From contig CM075850.1 of NCBI GenBank assembly GCA_037975125.1, forward strand, positions 132,058,441 through 132,122,440: 64,000 nt of DNA, given 5' to 3'. Below the pieces are notes generated by a model. That model did no database searches and was not told the origin of the DNA. It was given only the letters and a program-made list of their open reading frames with translations. Made by a program: the position numbers and the translations under genes. The number at the start of each line of letters is the position of its first letter. The stretch's first letter is position 1. The DNA comes from Latrodectus hesperus. Lineage: Eukaryota > Arthropoda > Arachnida > Araneae > Theridiidae. Positions 10,446 through 21,950 of the stretch are shown in pieces.

Positions 10446-12894
10446 TATGTTGCGCATCTACATACATATCTGTCGGAATGATTTACAAAAGTCACTTGGG
10501 CTGAACATCATATGTTCAGAATCAGCTGGAGAATATTTCGGAATGTCTGAATAGTAATGTTTTATATGTAAAGATAAACATGAATATTGGTTCGTGATCC
10601 GACCCGTATTATTAAATAGCCATATTAAGTTTATTCAGTTATAATATTAAGAAATAAATTAGTTGATATCGCAGTGTTAAAAAAATGTCTGATTTTTGTC
10701 TCCTGAAAATTAGATATTCTGTGTGGGGGTTCTATTGTAAATGTTATTGTGGAAGACTATTTGTTTTATAATATTCTTCTATGTGGCATTTTTTGAAAGG
10801 AATAAATAGAAAATAGTTCCTATTTAACAAAGTACGAAATGAAAAATGTGTTATATTTAATAGAAATAATTTGTATTTGAAATGTCTTGTTGCTGAAGGG
10901 AAGAGCTTTTACACGTTATTCTGAAAAGCATGATGTTTTTATTTAATAACACCAAGAAATCGAATTTAATTTTATCGACTATACTAACATCCCGCTAAAC
11001 TTACACATTCTTGGGAATAAGCCTCAAATTATTCTTTTTCTATGGCACATACAACACAAGACTTCCTTTTCTAAATATTTTCTTGTTTTTTATTATATGA
11101 AACCACTTCTTGAGTTTGGTCTTGAGCTGAAATAATTTAAAAGATGTCTTAAGATTATATTAATTGATGTTTTGATGCTTAATTTACTAAGCATGTCTAC
11201 TTGCTTGTTTGGTTGCAGTCGTTTCACGTAAATAGGATTTGCGACATTGAGGATAACGGTTAATTGAGTTAAGCTGCTCAGCTATGAAGGATGCGGACGC
11301 TTGTTCTTGTAGAAAGCTAACTTTCCATGAGAAACAAAAAAAGGCAGCTTTGCGTGTTTCCATTTGCAGCTCTCTATTGAATTCATTCTTTGTTATAGCT
11401 TTGCAGCATGGCAACCTACAGATTCATTTTACAAAACCTTCATGTTCTGACATGCTGACCCGTCACTACCTGCTCTTCGGTTGAATTTGTTTAAAATGCT
11501 CTTTTGCACCCCAAACTGGAATCTGAGCTAATGCGAAAACAAATTGAGTAAAGCGTGGAATGCTTGATGATTTGTTTCAGTTATTAAATACGGGAATCGT
11601 GTACCTCTTGCACTTTTTTCCCAATACACATCCGATTGGCAACTTATTGAGAAAACCCACCAATACGTTCTCTGCAATGGGCAAAAACCAAAAAAAAATT
11701 AACTAACATTATTTTTTTAATTAATTGTGAATTTGAAACAAAGGAAGGAGGTCACATGCTGTACATATTTTTATCTATTTTCAGCGACTATGTATAAATG
11801 ATAATTTTGTCAGGGGGAAACCTGCGTTATTGAAGCGAGCAGAATTCTAGACTGGAATGCATTGTAGCATAAACAACTTTACACAGTGAATTCAAATCAA
11901 CATTAATTATTGTATAAATGAGTTACTAATGCCAACGTCATCATTTCGAAATAAACTATAATAAACATATTCCTTCGATTAAGCCAAGGGAAGTTTCATT
12001 CCATTCCTCATTATTAACTGAAACAGAAAAAGTGATTTATTTGTTTAGGTTTATAAAATGTTCACGAGAAAATTATTAAAATATGTCTTAAAATTCATGT
12101 ATACGATTCTCAGCTTTCTCGGAGCAATTTAATCCAGACAATGACTTTTTCTAACAACCCAAATTCTGTGTAAATGTCCCATGTATTTCAGATGACTCTT
12201 TACCATCTGCTACTACTAAATGTAATTTTAAAATATGAAAGAAAAAAGGTCACACATTCGTTTTAAAATAAACAATCGTGCTTCTTTGTTTTTTACAATA
12301 AAAAAAAATTATGATAATGAGTCAAGAATGACATCGGAGTTGCAATGTTTGCAAACAAAGCGAATGTAGGTCTTGTTTACCAAAACAGTGACAGGTAAAT
12401 AAATATGTTGAATAACCGGAAAGAGGCCCGCGGCTGCGCCTCTCCCTCTGCCCCACATTCGGCGGAAGAAAATCGGTCAAGGAAGATGAATGCGTTGAAA
12501 TGTCTCTTTTCTGAACCTCTGAGAACGAGAGGAAAGCACACCTGATAGGCCTGCAGTGAAAAGTTTCTACCATATGAAAAAATTACGGTAGATCCACTCA
12601 TATATTATCTTAACGTTTGACTGCATGTAAAGACTTAGAATTATATTAAACAAAATAAAAGAAGGGGGAAAAATAAACAATTCATGGATTTATTATGTGC
12701 AGAGACTTGTAAGTGTTAAATTAAAATGGATCGTGAAATTATTCACACACACATATTAACAAAAGATTTCATATGATAGGTGGAAATTAAAATGGGTGGA
12801 TAGAAATTTTCATTACAATAAATTAAAAAATTTTTTTAAAAAAATCAGCATTCATAATGTTTTGTATTTTTATGAAATATTTTTACATTAGAAA
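10446..12894. other. Intergenic, no gene recognised
   Basis: Mostly AT-rich. A GC-richer patch at 12320-12560 has open frames on the minus strand (83 and 74 codons) that overlap in two frames and show no motif I know. An open frame near 11187-11484 on both strands is likewise without recognisable content. I see no RNA gene or clear repeat. Confidence 0.4.
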
Positions 12895-13410
12895 GGAAGA
12901 AACTTACATTTTACTCCAGTGGGTGCCCTGCCACTGTGACTTATGGGGTAATGAGATAGCTGGCATTCTATAACATCCTTTCACACCCCTCTTGTATTGG
13001 AGGATTAAATTGTTTCTAAAGCATCTATTTGCTTCTAATGCCTCACGAGACCTACGGACTCGTATAGCTCGAAAACACTGGAGTAATATAGGCCCTTCTC
13101 TTATTCTTGATTGACCAAGACGAAATGCAGTTGCCACCTCTCGTCTAACAACAGACCATGACGGCTCATTTGAAGAGCTAGGGCATTCCTACTTGTCCAC
13201 TCTGCGGCTGTGGAGAAGAAGGGGCAGATACCATCTGCCCCTTTGTGGGAGCTTTTGCTGCTCAGTGGAGGAAGCGAGATATTGTGAGGCAAGATCGCTC
13301 CTTAGGCAAATGACTTCGGTCTATTTTCTGTTGTTTACTTTCTGTAACCTTTAGTTCCTTGGATTTTCCCTGCCCATTGGAAATAAAAAATATTTTATTG
13401 AAAAGAAAAT
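12895..13410 (+). mobile_element. 5'-truncated LINE: RNase H and C-terminal tail
   Basis: The first frame on the + strand reads ILLQWVPCHCDLWGNEIAG, the last catalytic block of a LINE-type RNase H (WVP.H....GNE.AD). It is followed by a linker, then PRRNAVATSRLTTDHDG and a Cys/His/Trp-bearing C-terminal segment with LLRQMTS, the standard tail of R1/Jockey/I-type ORF2 proteins. Several stops break the frame. Downstream an AATAAA and an A-rich run (13380-13410) look like the 3' end. Only about 500 bp of an element that would normally be 4-6 kb remain, consistent with 5' truncation during insertion. Confidence 0.75.
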
Positions 13411-14048
13411 ACTCTGCAATAAGCTTAGGTACGACCAATAAATATATTATATAATATTGGCAGATTTTTAAATTTTATTTTAAAATTTCTTATAAATATT
13501 GCGTTTAATAATAATTTAAATATATTTTAAATTTTAGGAATTATATATATTGCAAGGAATTTTGGTTAAAGTTCAGTGGGAAAATATTTCAATAATAGGA
13601 GAAATGATTCCATCAGTACAATACAGCTCAATACAATAAAAATATAACAGCTGAAAGTGTATTCGGGAGAATCATTTTATGGACACAAGATTTATCTGAG
13701 AAAGCTCTTGTCATGCACAAGGTAATGATTGCTATTATTTTGAGAAGAAATGAATGAAAATAATAAAATATCAAAAGAATGAGTAAACATTATATAAGAT
13801 TTGGGCGTTATGAAACATGTAACTAATGATAGTGTAGGATATCTTAGAAGAAACACTTCAGTTTGAAACGATTATAATGAACATAATAAGCAAATCAAAT
13901 ATCTTTGTCACGTGTATCACGGACGTTCGTTTATACATGGAAACATTTATTTTGTTCTAAGAAGTCAATTGTTGATTATAATTTATTTTGCTTTATTCAT
14001 TTTGATTGCATGGGCTGAAAACCAAAAAAATTAGAGACGGGGAATGTA
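13411..14048. other. Intergenic, AT-rich
   Basis: No coding similarity, SINE or inverted repeat recognised. Confidence 0.4.
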
Positions 14049-14190
14049 CAGTGGGTGATCGATTAACGAACATAATCTGTTGCAAGACTGTTCGCTATCC
14101 GAATTGTTCGTTAACCTATCATCGGTTTACTATAGATTCTTTTCTAAAATCGATTAATTCGTTCCAGAGACTCAAAAATTTAAATTAAAA
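14049..14190 (+). mobile_element. Possible pogo/Tigger-like terminal fragment
   Basis: After a TA dinucleotide the segment begins CAGTGGGTGATCGATTAACG and continues with repeated TTCG words (GTTCGCTATCC, TTGTTCGTTAACC, ATTCGTTCC), the texture of Tigger terminal repeats. No matching right end was found nearby, so at best this is one half of an element. Confidence 0.35.
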
Positions 14191-14339
14191 ATAGATTGTA
14201 TAAATTCTTAGTAAGCTTATCAAAAAAATAACACATATAGTTTTGCATATTAATCAGTCTTTTGTTTATGGGGCGTTAAATAACATGCCCAATGTTTGTG
14301 TTTCTCTCTTTTCAAGGATTATCCAAAAGTGATTAACAG

Positions 14340-14470
14340 CAGTGTTTTTCAACCACCGGTCCGCGAAATATCCAACTATTGGTCCAAAATCCAAAGTGTC
14401 ATCGGCCGACAAACGATGTTAAAACAGCTCCTACATTACAATAACGATAGTTTACTATATTCTACAAAAT
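14340..14470 (+). mobile_element. hAT-like terminal fragment
   Basis: CAGTGTTTTTCAACC followed by ACCGGTCCGCG is close to the terminal inverted repeat of many Charlie-type hAT elements. The other end was not located. It probably marks a truncated hAT copy cut by later sequence. Confidence 0.4.
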
Positions 14471-14595
14471 AATATGATTTTGAGACAACTTTTCAACCGT
14501 ATTTTCTGGTATTTATTCCCATACCATCATTTTCTACTGCAAAGAAATAAAATTCCTCACATGCGCTTTACAAGCCTTTCAGTCAATAACTGCAT

Positions 14596-14980
14596 AGTTA
14601 TGGCACAAAGGAACCCTTTGGATGATGCTGTCTGGAATGTGGACGTACCCAGCTGGAAGTATCCAAGGAACTTTGAATCGCCCAGAGTGTCATTCCCAGG
14701 TTTTGACAACGGTTCTAAGATGATGGTAATGTGAGTAGATGTTACAGCACAGATCGACCCTGAGTTACAACGCCGAATGAGGACCGGTATTTGGCAGTTA
14801 CTGCCAAAAGAAACAGACGGAGCACAGCATCAGACCTGTCTCGTCAGCTCTCTTCAGCTACCAGTACGACAATTTCAAGACAGACCGTGTACAGACGCTT
14901 AGGGCACATTGGTCTAAATGCTCGTAGACCTGTCAGATGTGTTCCACTTACCGACACTCACTGTCGCCTGCAGTGCACGA
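14596..14980 (+). pseudogene. Tc1/mariner transposase N-terminal remnant
   Basis: Two overlapping + frames read a Tc1 transposase start. The first helix-turn-helix includes LECGRTQLEV and IAQSV in a shifted frame (about 14620-14720). Then NEDRYLAVTAKRNRRSTA and SDLSRQLSSATSTTISRQTV follow, with YRRLGHIGLNARRPVRCVPL (about 14776-14955). These are the paired DNA-binding domains and the GRPR-like linker region of Tc1 proteins. The catalytic DDE domain is missing: similarity stops near HCRLQ at about 14975. The first part needs a frameshift near 14730. It is inactive. Confidence 0.85.
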
Positions 14981-15039
14981 ATAACTTTGTGCAAGACTCT
15001 GAAATGATTAGTCTAGGTTCATCTCACATAGAGATTTAG

Positions 15040-16084
15040 AATGTATTGTGTTTTAGCTAAACATTTTCCTTAGAAATCTTGCGATGATAATTTGAGTGAT
15101 TTTTTTAAATCTTAATATTAAGCAATTTTATTAGCTTTCTTATTATTAATATGATTTAATTTACATATTTAGAAAAAAAACTACGACATACATCAATCAC
15201 ATCAATACATAAAACAATTACATCAGCTAGGCGACATTTTTAATTACAAAATAAATAAATAAATAAATATGTGCCAAAAATATTGATAACACAGTATTCG
15301 TGCCAGCTTTTTACAATGATTGTTGTACGTATTTATTAACAAAAAATTACAAAAAGAATTATTATTAAATTTTTCAATTATATTGCTTTGTTTTCATGCA
15401 TTAACTATATAATAGCTTTTATTAAAAATTATATTTTGGTAATATTGTCAACTTATGCAGTGTTGTAATATATAATATTAAATAAGAATTGTTTTTATAT
15501 AGGCTGTGTGCAAATATGAATGGTATCTTAGTTCAAACAAGACGAATATTTTTATTAAAGCTCATTGGGAGTGCATTTTATCAACATCCGCCAAGATAAG
15601 GCCCTTTCACTCGATAAGCTGCACAGTTATTTGTTTTGATGATCAACTTGCGATGAACTCGACCTCCAGAGGTCACGGCTCATCACAGTTATCTGCATGT
15701 GTGGGCGTCCACATTTGGAAAATTCAAAAACAAATCGGAAAATAAGTTCCTTCAGGCGTCAGTAAAAATCGAAATAACTATTCCTGAAGGAAGTAGTAAC
15801 TTCGATTTTTAAAATTTTCCTAGTGAGACACCGAGTTTTACCAAAACATTATAGGAATGCATTGTAAAACTATAATTACATTGAATTTAAAATTTTACAT
15901 TAAATGAATTGTAGTTATAAAAAATCCAAGTTGAATAAGAATCTGAAAGAGAGTCACAGCGAAAACATATCAAGACATAATGCGACCATGAAAATCAGAT
16001 CTTCAATGTAATTAATATGATACAAAAGAATCGATAGAGTACAATGTCTTTTGGCAATAGATATATGAAGCAAATGTTATGAGA
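15040..16084. other. Intergenic, AT-rich
   Basis: Contains a short AAAT tetranucleotide run (about 15247-15269). No gene or mobile element was recognised. Confidence 0.4.
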
Positions 16085-16475
16085 CGCATTGTTTCCAGGT
16101 GTGTAACAGTTCTAAGAACATTTACCATGTTGTTCGCAGAACTCTCATGAATCAAAAGCTATGAGAACTCACATCACACATTGTTCTCGAATGATGTAAA
16201 ATATTCAAAAAATTCGCATCATATTCCTAGATGATGCAAAATTTATAAGAACTCTTACCAAAATATTCTCAATTGATGATAAAGATATAATGACAAATTA
16301 TAATAAGAGTTTTCATTCTGGAAAAGTTATGAGAGCTCTTATCATGTTATTCCTAGATGATGCAAAAGTTATAGAAATGTTCCCAGGTGAGGAAAAACAC
16401 ATGAGAGTTTACTTGATACAAAAATTATGAGAATTCTCATCACATTGTTCCTAGATTTTTGATGATGTAATAGGA
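16085..16475. repeat. Degenerate minisatellite with a unit of roughly 45 bp
   Basis: The words CTAGATGATGCAAAA, TTATGAGAACTCTCATCAC and TTGTTCCTAGATGATG recur with substitutions and small gaps across the segment (for example near 16150, 16230, 16330, 16425 and 16450). The spacing is irregular but mostly 40-50 bp or multiples of it. It looks like an old tandem array that has decayed and contains intervening bases. Each unit contains a partly palindromic GAGAACTCTC-like core. Confidence 0.7.
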
Positions 16476-17689
16476 AAATTCATAGTTTTTTTTTTTCAGG
16501 GAAAACAATAATGTCTACACATTAGCTATTGTAGCACACTTTTACATATTACTTAAAAATCATTAAAGGATTTGAAGGAACATAACTGGTTTCAGTATAT
16601 TTATCATTTTTGCTGAACCTATATATTCTAAAACATATCTTCCCCAGTCAGAAATATAGGCTATACAATGTATTTTTCCCGCGAACCTGTAATTTTCAGC
16701 TCTGGCCAATTGCACCAGTTTGCCACAGATAATAACGGAAGAGTAGAGCTATTTCAGTCAGAGCAAAAATAACATTACAATGCCCATGAAAAATGCTATT
16801 TTCTAAAAGCCTATTACATCTGGAAAAAACTTCAAAAAAAAGGAAATTTCTCAAATAGTAGCACATCAATATTATGTTCCACTTGCGTCCAGAGAAAAAT
16901 TTAAATACAGTCCGGCTAAGACACTTACAGAATTTCTTTTGCCCGATGATTGCTTCAAGTATGCCAGTCGCAATTATTGCTGGTCATGGCAAAGGCCTCG
17001 AAGCAGCCACTTTTCTAAAAGTGTCATCACCAGATAAATTAACAGTTCAGATAGATAAAAATGACTTGTGTATTTCGATTTCTTGAACAATACTAATTAT
17101 TTCAATCAATATAAATAAAACTGAGCTTGAATTAAGAACGGCAACACAGAATGGAGTGGAACATGTGTTAGGACGTCGGTTCCAATTAAACTTAAAATTA
17201 TGTTCCATTTTGAAATTTTTATGGCAACGCTAGTAATTTATTTGCATTAATTTGAATTTCCTATAAATTTGCTGATGACGAGTATAACCCGTGTAACATT
17301 CAGCTCCACAATTCTCCATCAACAAAGGAACGTGTGTTTCTTTTCCTCTTTTTCAAGTTATTATTTATGCTTTAATATTTGCTGTTTTCAATGTTGTCAT
17401 TGACGCACAAGTTTCTAATCCTAGTGGTTGAGACCACAGTGGTCTGATCGCTTTAAGAAAAAAGGCAAGTGCTATTTTACCATCGTTTTATCCATACTCT
17501 GACATAATTCATTGTTTTTGCACACTGCATCAATCATGCGTTCGATTTTTCGATCTAAAGTGCATTGAAGCCCGAAAAGCAGTTTCAGTATTTAATTACT
17601 TTATTTGTAAATGAAATTGTTCGACCCTAAAATCTTTCAGTTGATATGTACTTGAGTTTGTGATGTGTTTTAAAAGAAACCCATCAAAG
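16476..17689. other. Intergenic, no gene recognised
   Basis: A 70-codon frame at 16874-17086 shows no known motif. A small palindrome AGACCACAGTGGTCT lies near 17430. Nothing else stands out. Confidence 0.4.
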
Positions 17690-18063
17690 TTGTTTTTATT
17701 ATTGTTCGTCATGACACTTAGATAAACCATGCTCACTAGTGGACGGCTATGTGGAATTAAATAATAAGGGTGCGTCTTTCTTAACCAGAGCACCACGAAG
17801 GTGAAAGTATGTCTTTGTTCTAAGACTCCACCGACAGATGGCACCACCAGAGAATCTACTCCCACAATTTTAATTTTGATTTGGAGAGGGGGAGTTTTCT
17901 CCAAGCCATTACAGCCATAGAAACTTCTCAACGATGGACTTACAATTCCACAGATTTAACACTCGCGTATATTGCACCGAGTCTTCGGTGGCATCGGGAA
18001 TCGAACCCAGTCTTTCGGATGGAAGGCCGATGCCGTAACCACTATGTTACCTCGGCGGCTTAA
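17690..18063 (-). mobile_element. S5 SINE: tRNA-Gly-like head, tail shared with the 5S-like SINE
   Basis: Read on the minus strand, the head starts near 18063 with AAGCCGCCGAGGTAACATAG. It has an anticodon-loop-like CTTCCAT and a B-box-like GGGTTCGATTCCC, resembling tRNA-Gly(TCC). The 3' part contains ACTTTCACCTTCGTGGTGCT, GAAAGACGC and CTAAGTGTCATGACGAACAA, then AATAATAAAAAC. The same ordered blocks form the 3' end of the 5S-like SINE at 37785-38199. The target duplication was not resolved. Confidence 0.75.
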
Positions 18064-18559
18064 AATTATCTTTTACTGGAAGCGAACGAGTTTGGCCTCT
18101 GCGAGGAACTTACCTTAAAGTAAATAGGAGAATAATAAAATGCAAATTTCAAAATTTACAATAAAAAAAACACTTAATTTTCACATAACTGTGAACCATT
18201 TAAAACTTCAGGGTGTGAATTTAGTAAATTTATTTTTTTAATATATTTTATATGTGTTCCGTCTCGGAATATTAACTAAACGTCACTTTCTCAGTGTGGC
18301 GAAAATACGTAAACAGACAGAAAAAAAAACGCCCCCCGACAAAGCGGGATGTAAATTTTTTTCTCTGTCTGTCACCCGTCTAAAGCGATAATTAATAATG
18401 TTTCTATATAGAAAATAAGATAATTAATGGTAAGTACTTCTTGACTCAATTTAAACCTACAGCCCTCAAACAAAGCAAGAAAATTTACGTTCGTGAAAGC
18501 ATAATATGAATCAGCCAAAAATTATGAATTCGCGAAATCCATTGGAAAATCAATTCGAC
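18064..18559. other. Intergenic, AT-rich
   Basis: No gene recognised. A C-run with GCCCCCCGAC near 18330 is the only unusual composition. Confidence 0.35.
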
Positions 18560-19965
18560 ACTAAAGATTTTTCTTCAATAAGTGCAGCTCTAATTCACAT
18601 ACCAAACAAGAGCGGCATCAAACATTAATTTTTGCAAGTATTTATGAATCCTTCTGACTACGTACAGTATACTTCTGACAGAAGAATCCTTCTGATTACT
18701 TGGACGAGCTAATGCTTTTCCTCCCTTAAAGGCAATTAAATTCTCCGTTTTGTGGTACCTCCGTGTTGTTCCCATAACCTCCGTTGCTTCTTATAGGTGT
18801 TTTTACATTCAAAATTCCATCATGGTTTGCAATGCCGAAGTGATTCATAGGAACTTTTAGAAATTGATACATCTGGTGCTTTAATAATTGCTTCAGAGAC
18901 TTAATGTAACACGTCATCAATGTACTATTGAATCCGTAACAAATACTCAATGAGTAAATAATGTCCAATCTGTCTGACTGTACACTTAAGTAGGTGCACC
19001 CTACTACTTCTAGCCTGGGAGATGACAAGAGGAAAATGATCATAGTTGTGTAGACCATTTCCCACATTTAAATTTTAGAATGGCAGAAGTATGGAAGAAC
19101 AAATGTCAAAATCAGTGCATGAAACGTTCTTGTGGGTTCGTGAAAGTACATTTTCTCGTCGGTGTTAAACAGGCAGAGAAAGTTATTAGAAATGAAATGC
19201 TCTATTTGCCGACCACGCAAATTAATATCATTACTTCCCTACAAAGAACTATGGCCATTAAAGCCACCGGAGCAATAAAATTGGTGTTGGCTGCTGATCA
19301 AATAAAGCATCGAGTTCCTCTTGGTGGATGACATCATGTGGTGGCAAATACAGACTGTTAACAAACACGTTGTTTGAATTCGTACACCTACGTCCTATAG
19401 ATTAGTATTCAAGGAATGTGAGGTGCTGGGAAATTTATTTGATGTAAATATGCATTCACCTACACACACCGCACCATCATCACTAGGCTTTTCTAAAGCA
19501 TTTACACCTACGCATGGAAAAATTATTTGTAGACCTCAGGAAAGTTTTCTGAAGTACAACAGAAGCGAGGTTATAAGCTGATATTATCGATTTGATATCA
19601 TCAAAATGTGAGCTCAAATCATGGCAGTATCGCGAAACAAAATAGGTTATGTTTAAGATTGAAAACCTCCCTTCCTGGAGCTGAAAGACATGTCACCTGA
19701 CGATTCCTCGAACAATATATCATCATTAGAGGAATGTTTGGAAGCAGCGTTAGCCTCCAGGAATAAAGCTTTACGGGTTGGTAGGGAGAGCCTAGAATAA
19801 TCCTCCTTTGCAGATCTTAGTTTTAAGGCCTTTTATGACTTTAGATTTCGCCATAGGATCTTTCAAACGGAGAGTGGATGTGGAGATCGATTTTGGCCTT
19901 TGTGCAGATGTAGGGGGTAATTTAACTGTGGGAAGTGAAAGAGGATCTATGGGAAGTGAGAGCGT
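18560..19965 (-). mobile_element. Jockey-like LINE copy 2, decayed, minus strand
   Basis: The minus strand is related to copy 1 (7990-10445). Shared blocks include the segment around 18990-19060 with GGGAGATGACAAGAGGAAAA and the following leader of the endonuclease region (19060-19350). The 3' portion reads KPWWNFECKNTYKKQRRLWE in one frame (about 18755-18820), the conserved block after the endonuclease of Jockey-type ORF2. A 113-codon open frame (18726-19067) runs in another frame. Everything is frameshifted and no RT motif was found. Confidence 0.65.
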
Positions 19966-20658
19966 CTAATACAGACAAGGGACATTTATAAATTTGCTTT
20001 TAATTGTTGTTTTATTATTTATATTTAAAACAGTGAGTCTTATAGATCAAGGTTAATGCAAAAATGCATTTTTAGCTGTTTGTAGAGGGGTGTTTTGGAA
20101 AACGAGGGAGCATTTTGTAAAAGAAATTGAACAAGATTAAGAACCTATGCCCTAAGCCATAACCTCCACTTTTCATTCTCGGAAAGGAGCCTTTGAACTT
20201 CTGGAGGGGTTTGCCAAGCGTAAAATTGCCCGTGGAGCGAAATAGGGTGAAACTGAAATCATCTGAGAGCAAGATGTTTTCAATGATCAGCGGTCCACGT
20301 TTTGTGGTCCTTGTCCCACTAAACTTTTCTCTTACACCTGTTAAAGGATTTTGAAATCGCATCTATTTGTCACATATTTTTTTATGCAATTCCCTTCAAC
20401 CAATATGAATAATTACTAGATTCTCTAATGTTCATTCATATTAGCAGACATCTTTTCTACTGTGGTGATCACCAATTATCCTTGATGCTTGCCTGTTTCT
20501 TTTAGAGCGTTTGGCTCTCTTTCCACTCTTTTGTCTCACCGATGTCACATACTGCCATGGCATTTACTTCTTCTTCTTCTTAGAGTTGGGTTTGTATGTC
20601 ATTGGGCACCTCTGCTTTTATCAGCATTTTGTACTATTAACTCCAAACCCAATGTTTC
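19966..20658. other. Unassigned segment between LINE pieces
   Basis: A 96-codon minus-strand frame (20072-20362) encodes a basic, aromatic-rich peptide (contains TTKRGPLIIENILLSDDFSF). I do not recognise it; given the setting it may be LINE-derived. The rest is AT-rich with a TTC run near 20572. Confidence 0.3.
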
Positions 20659-21060
20659 CTAGTTCCAGTTACTCGGGTCACCCACTTTATTAATAAAGTC
20701 CGATAACCCTTTAATGGAGTCTAGATGTAACTCTCTAGTATGGATGATGCCTAAAGAAGTTAATCTAGGGAGGACAAGAGCCTCGCACTCGTAAATGATA
20801 TGCTTGACCGTTTCCTCTTGCGTATGACATTTCCTGCAGATAGGGTCTTGCTGAAACAGTCCCATTTTATGGAGGTGTTCTGAAATAGTAGTGCCCAGTT
20901 ATGAAGCCTACGATTAAGCCATGACCTTTAACACAGTACTTGCTGATATTCTCAACGGCTGTACCACTGTGGTTATCAGTGCACTGACTAGCAGCTATCC
21001 TCTGTTTGGAGCTGTTGGCAGGTCACCCAATTCGGCTTCACCCAAAAGGTAATTCAGCTA
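20659..21060 (-). mobile_element. LINE ORF2 C-terminus (zinc-binding tail)
   Basis: The minus strand ends an ORF2 with HLHKMGLFQQDPICRKCHTQ, EETVKHIIYECEALVLPRL and a short tail stopping in NWN. CxxC...H....C after a GH-H start is the zinc tail found after the RNase H domain of R1/Jockey/I-type LINEs. Upstream a broken frame still shows a GLIVGFITGH-like RNase H end. It is 5' truncated. Confidence 0.75.
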
Positions 21061-21085
21061 ACAATAATGTACACACACTTCTATC

Positions 21086-21368
21086 GTGAAGCCACAGTTG
21101 ACTGGTTGGTTAGTGCGTCATTCTCATTATCGAATGGTAGGGAGTTCCGGCTTAGCTGAGAAGATCCATCGTGTTCACAACGCCGGCTGTAGCATGCTTA
21201 TTCGCTATGTCCTCTAACTGAAATAATACCGATGGACGTGGTAGAACAAATAATTGGAGTCTCCTGCTTGACATCTAATTCTTGACAAAGACCTGACTGT
21301 CTCCACTAAACTGATAGATCTCAACTAACAAGGTACAGGGAAGCATACTGGTGCAACAATGCACACTT
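21086..21368 (+). mobile_element. S3 SINE (tRNA-Met-like head), plus strand
   Basis: The head begins near 21091 (GCCACAGTTGACTGGTTGGT). It has a CTCATTATC anticodon-loop-like stretch, as in elongator tRNA-Met, and a damaged B box (GGGAGTTCCGG). The end, AGGTACAGGGAAGCATACTG then GTGCAACAA, matches the end of the S3 copy at 46392-46668. The flanks show imperfect CACACTT words (near 21077 and 21363) that may be a decayed target duplication. Confidence 0.65.
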
Positions 21369-21808
21369 ATACCCGACGTACAAAAAATTAGCCATTACGT
21401 CCATCTTTGAATGTTATACTATCACACATAGAAGTCACAGTTTCCAGTTATCAATAATTTGGAGAACCTCTGTTCAATTTCGCTTCCTTCCTCCGTAATA
21501 TGCAGAAATCAAGCTCTTTTCAGCCAACTTCAGCGTTTTTGTGGTAGGGTATCTGCGAGATGTTCCATTATAAACATTAGTTTGCTATCACTTTTGAATA
21601 TGTATTCAAATTCAATATAAATTGAGTGCTTCTAATAAATGAGTTGAGAATGACAAAAAATATAATTCATTTCAGGTCACCTCAACGCGTCAAAAGATCA
21701 GAAAAGGATATTTATTAGATTTAATAAAAAATTTCCATGATAAAAAAATAATTTTTCACGTAGAATTTATAAAATCTTAAAATAGGTAAAGTTCCAGACG
21801 TCCAGATC
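21369..21808. other. Intergenic
   Basis: No coding similarity or repeat recognised. Confidence 0.35.
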
Positions 21809-21950
21809 AAGCGAAGCTTTATTTTATTTATGTGCGTTGCAAGCCAGGCAGACGATGCGTTGCGTAGATTCCCCAGTTAAGGTCGACGACCTTGAACTGG
21901 GGCGAAAGTGCGTCACGTTGACTTCCGCCATGTCTGCCAGAGCTTCGCTT
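21809..21950. repeat. Nested foldback element (about 142 bp)
   Basis: AAGCGAAGCT (21809-21818) is the exact reverse complement of AGCTTCGCTT (21941-21950). Inside lie GGCAGAC (from 21847) opposite GTCTGCC (21931-21937). At the centre CCCCAGTTAAGGTCG (21871-21885) pairs with CGACCTTGAACTGGGG (21887-21902), with one bulged base. The whole could fold into one long interrupted hairpin. It resembles a foldback MITE, but no target duplication was found. Confidence 0.7.

Noticed and set aside
12322..12601. Two overlapping minus-strand open frames of 83 and 74 codons
   Set aside because: Two frames over the same bases, no motif and no supporting context. Kept only as a GC-richer patch.
20072..20362. 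96-codon minus-strand frame as a host gene
   Set aside because: It lies between LINE pieces and shows no motif; more likely transposon-derived, so not called as a gene.
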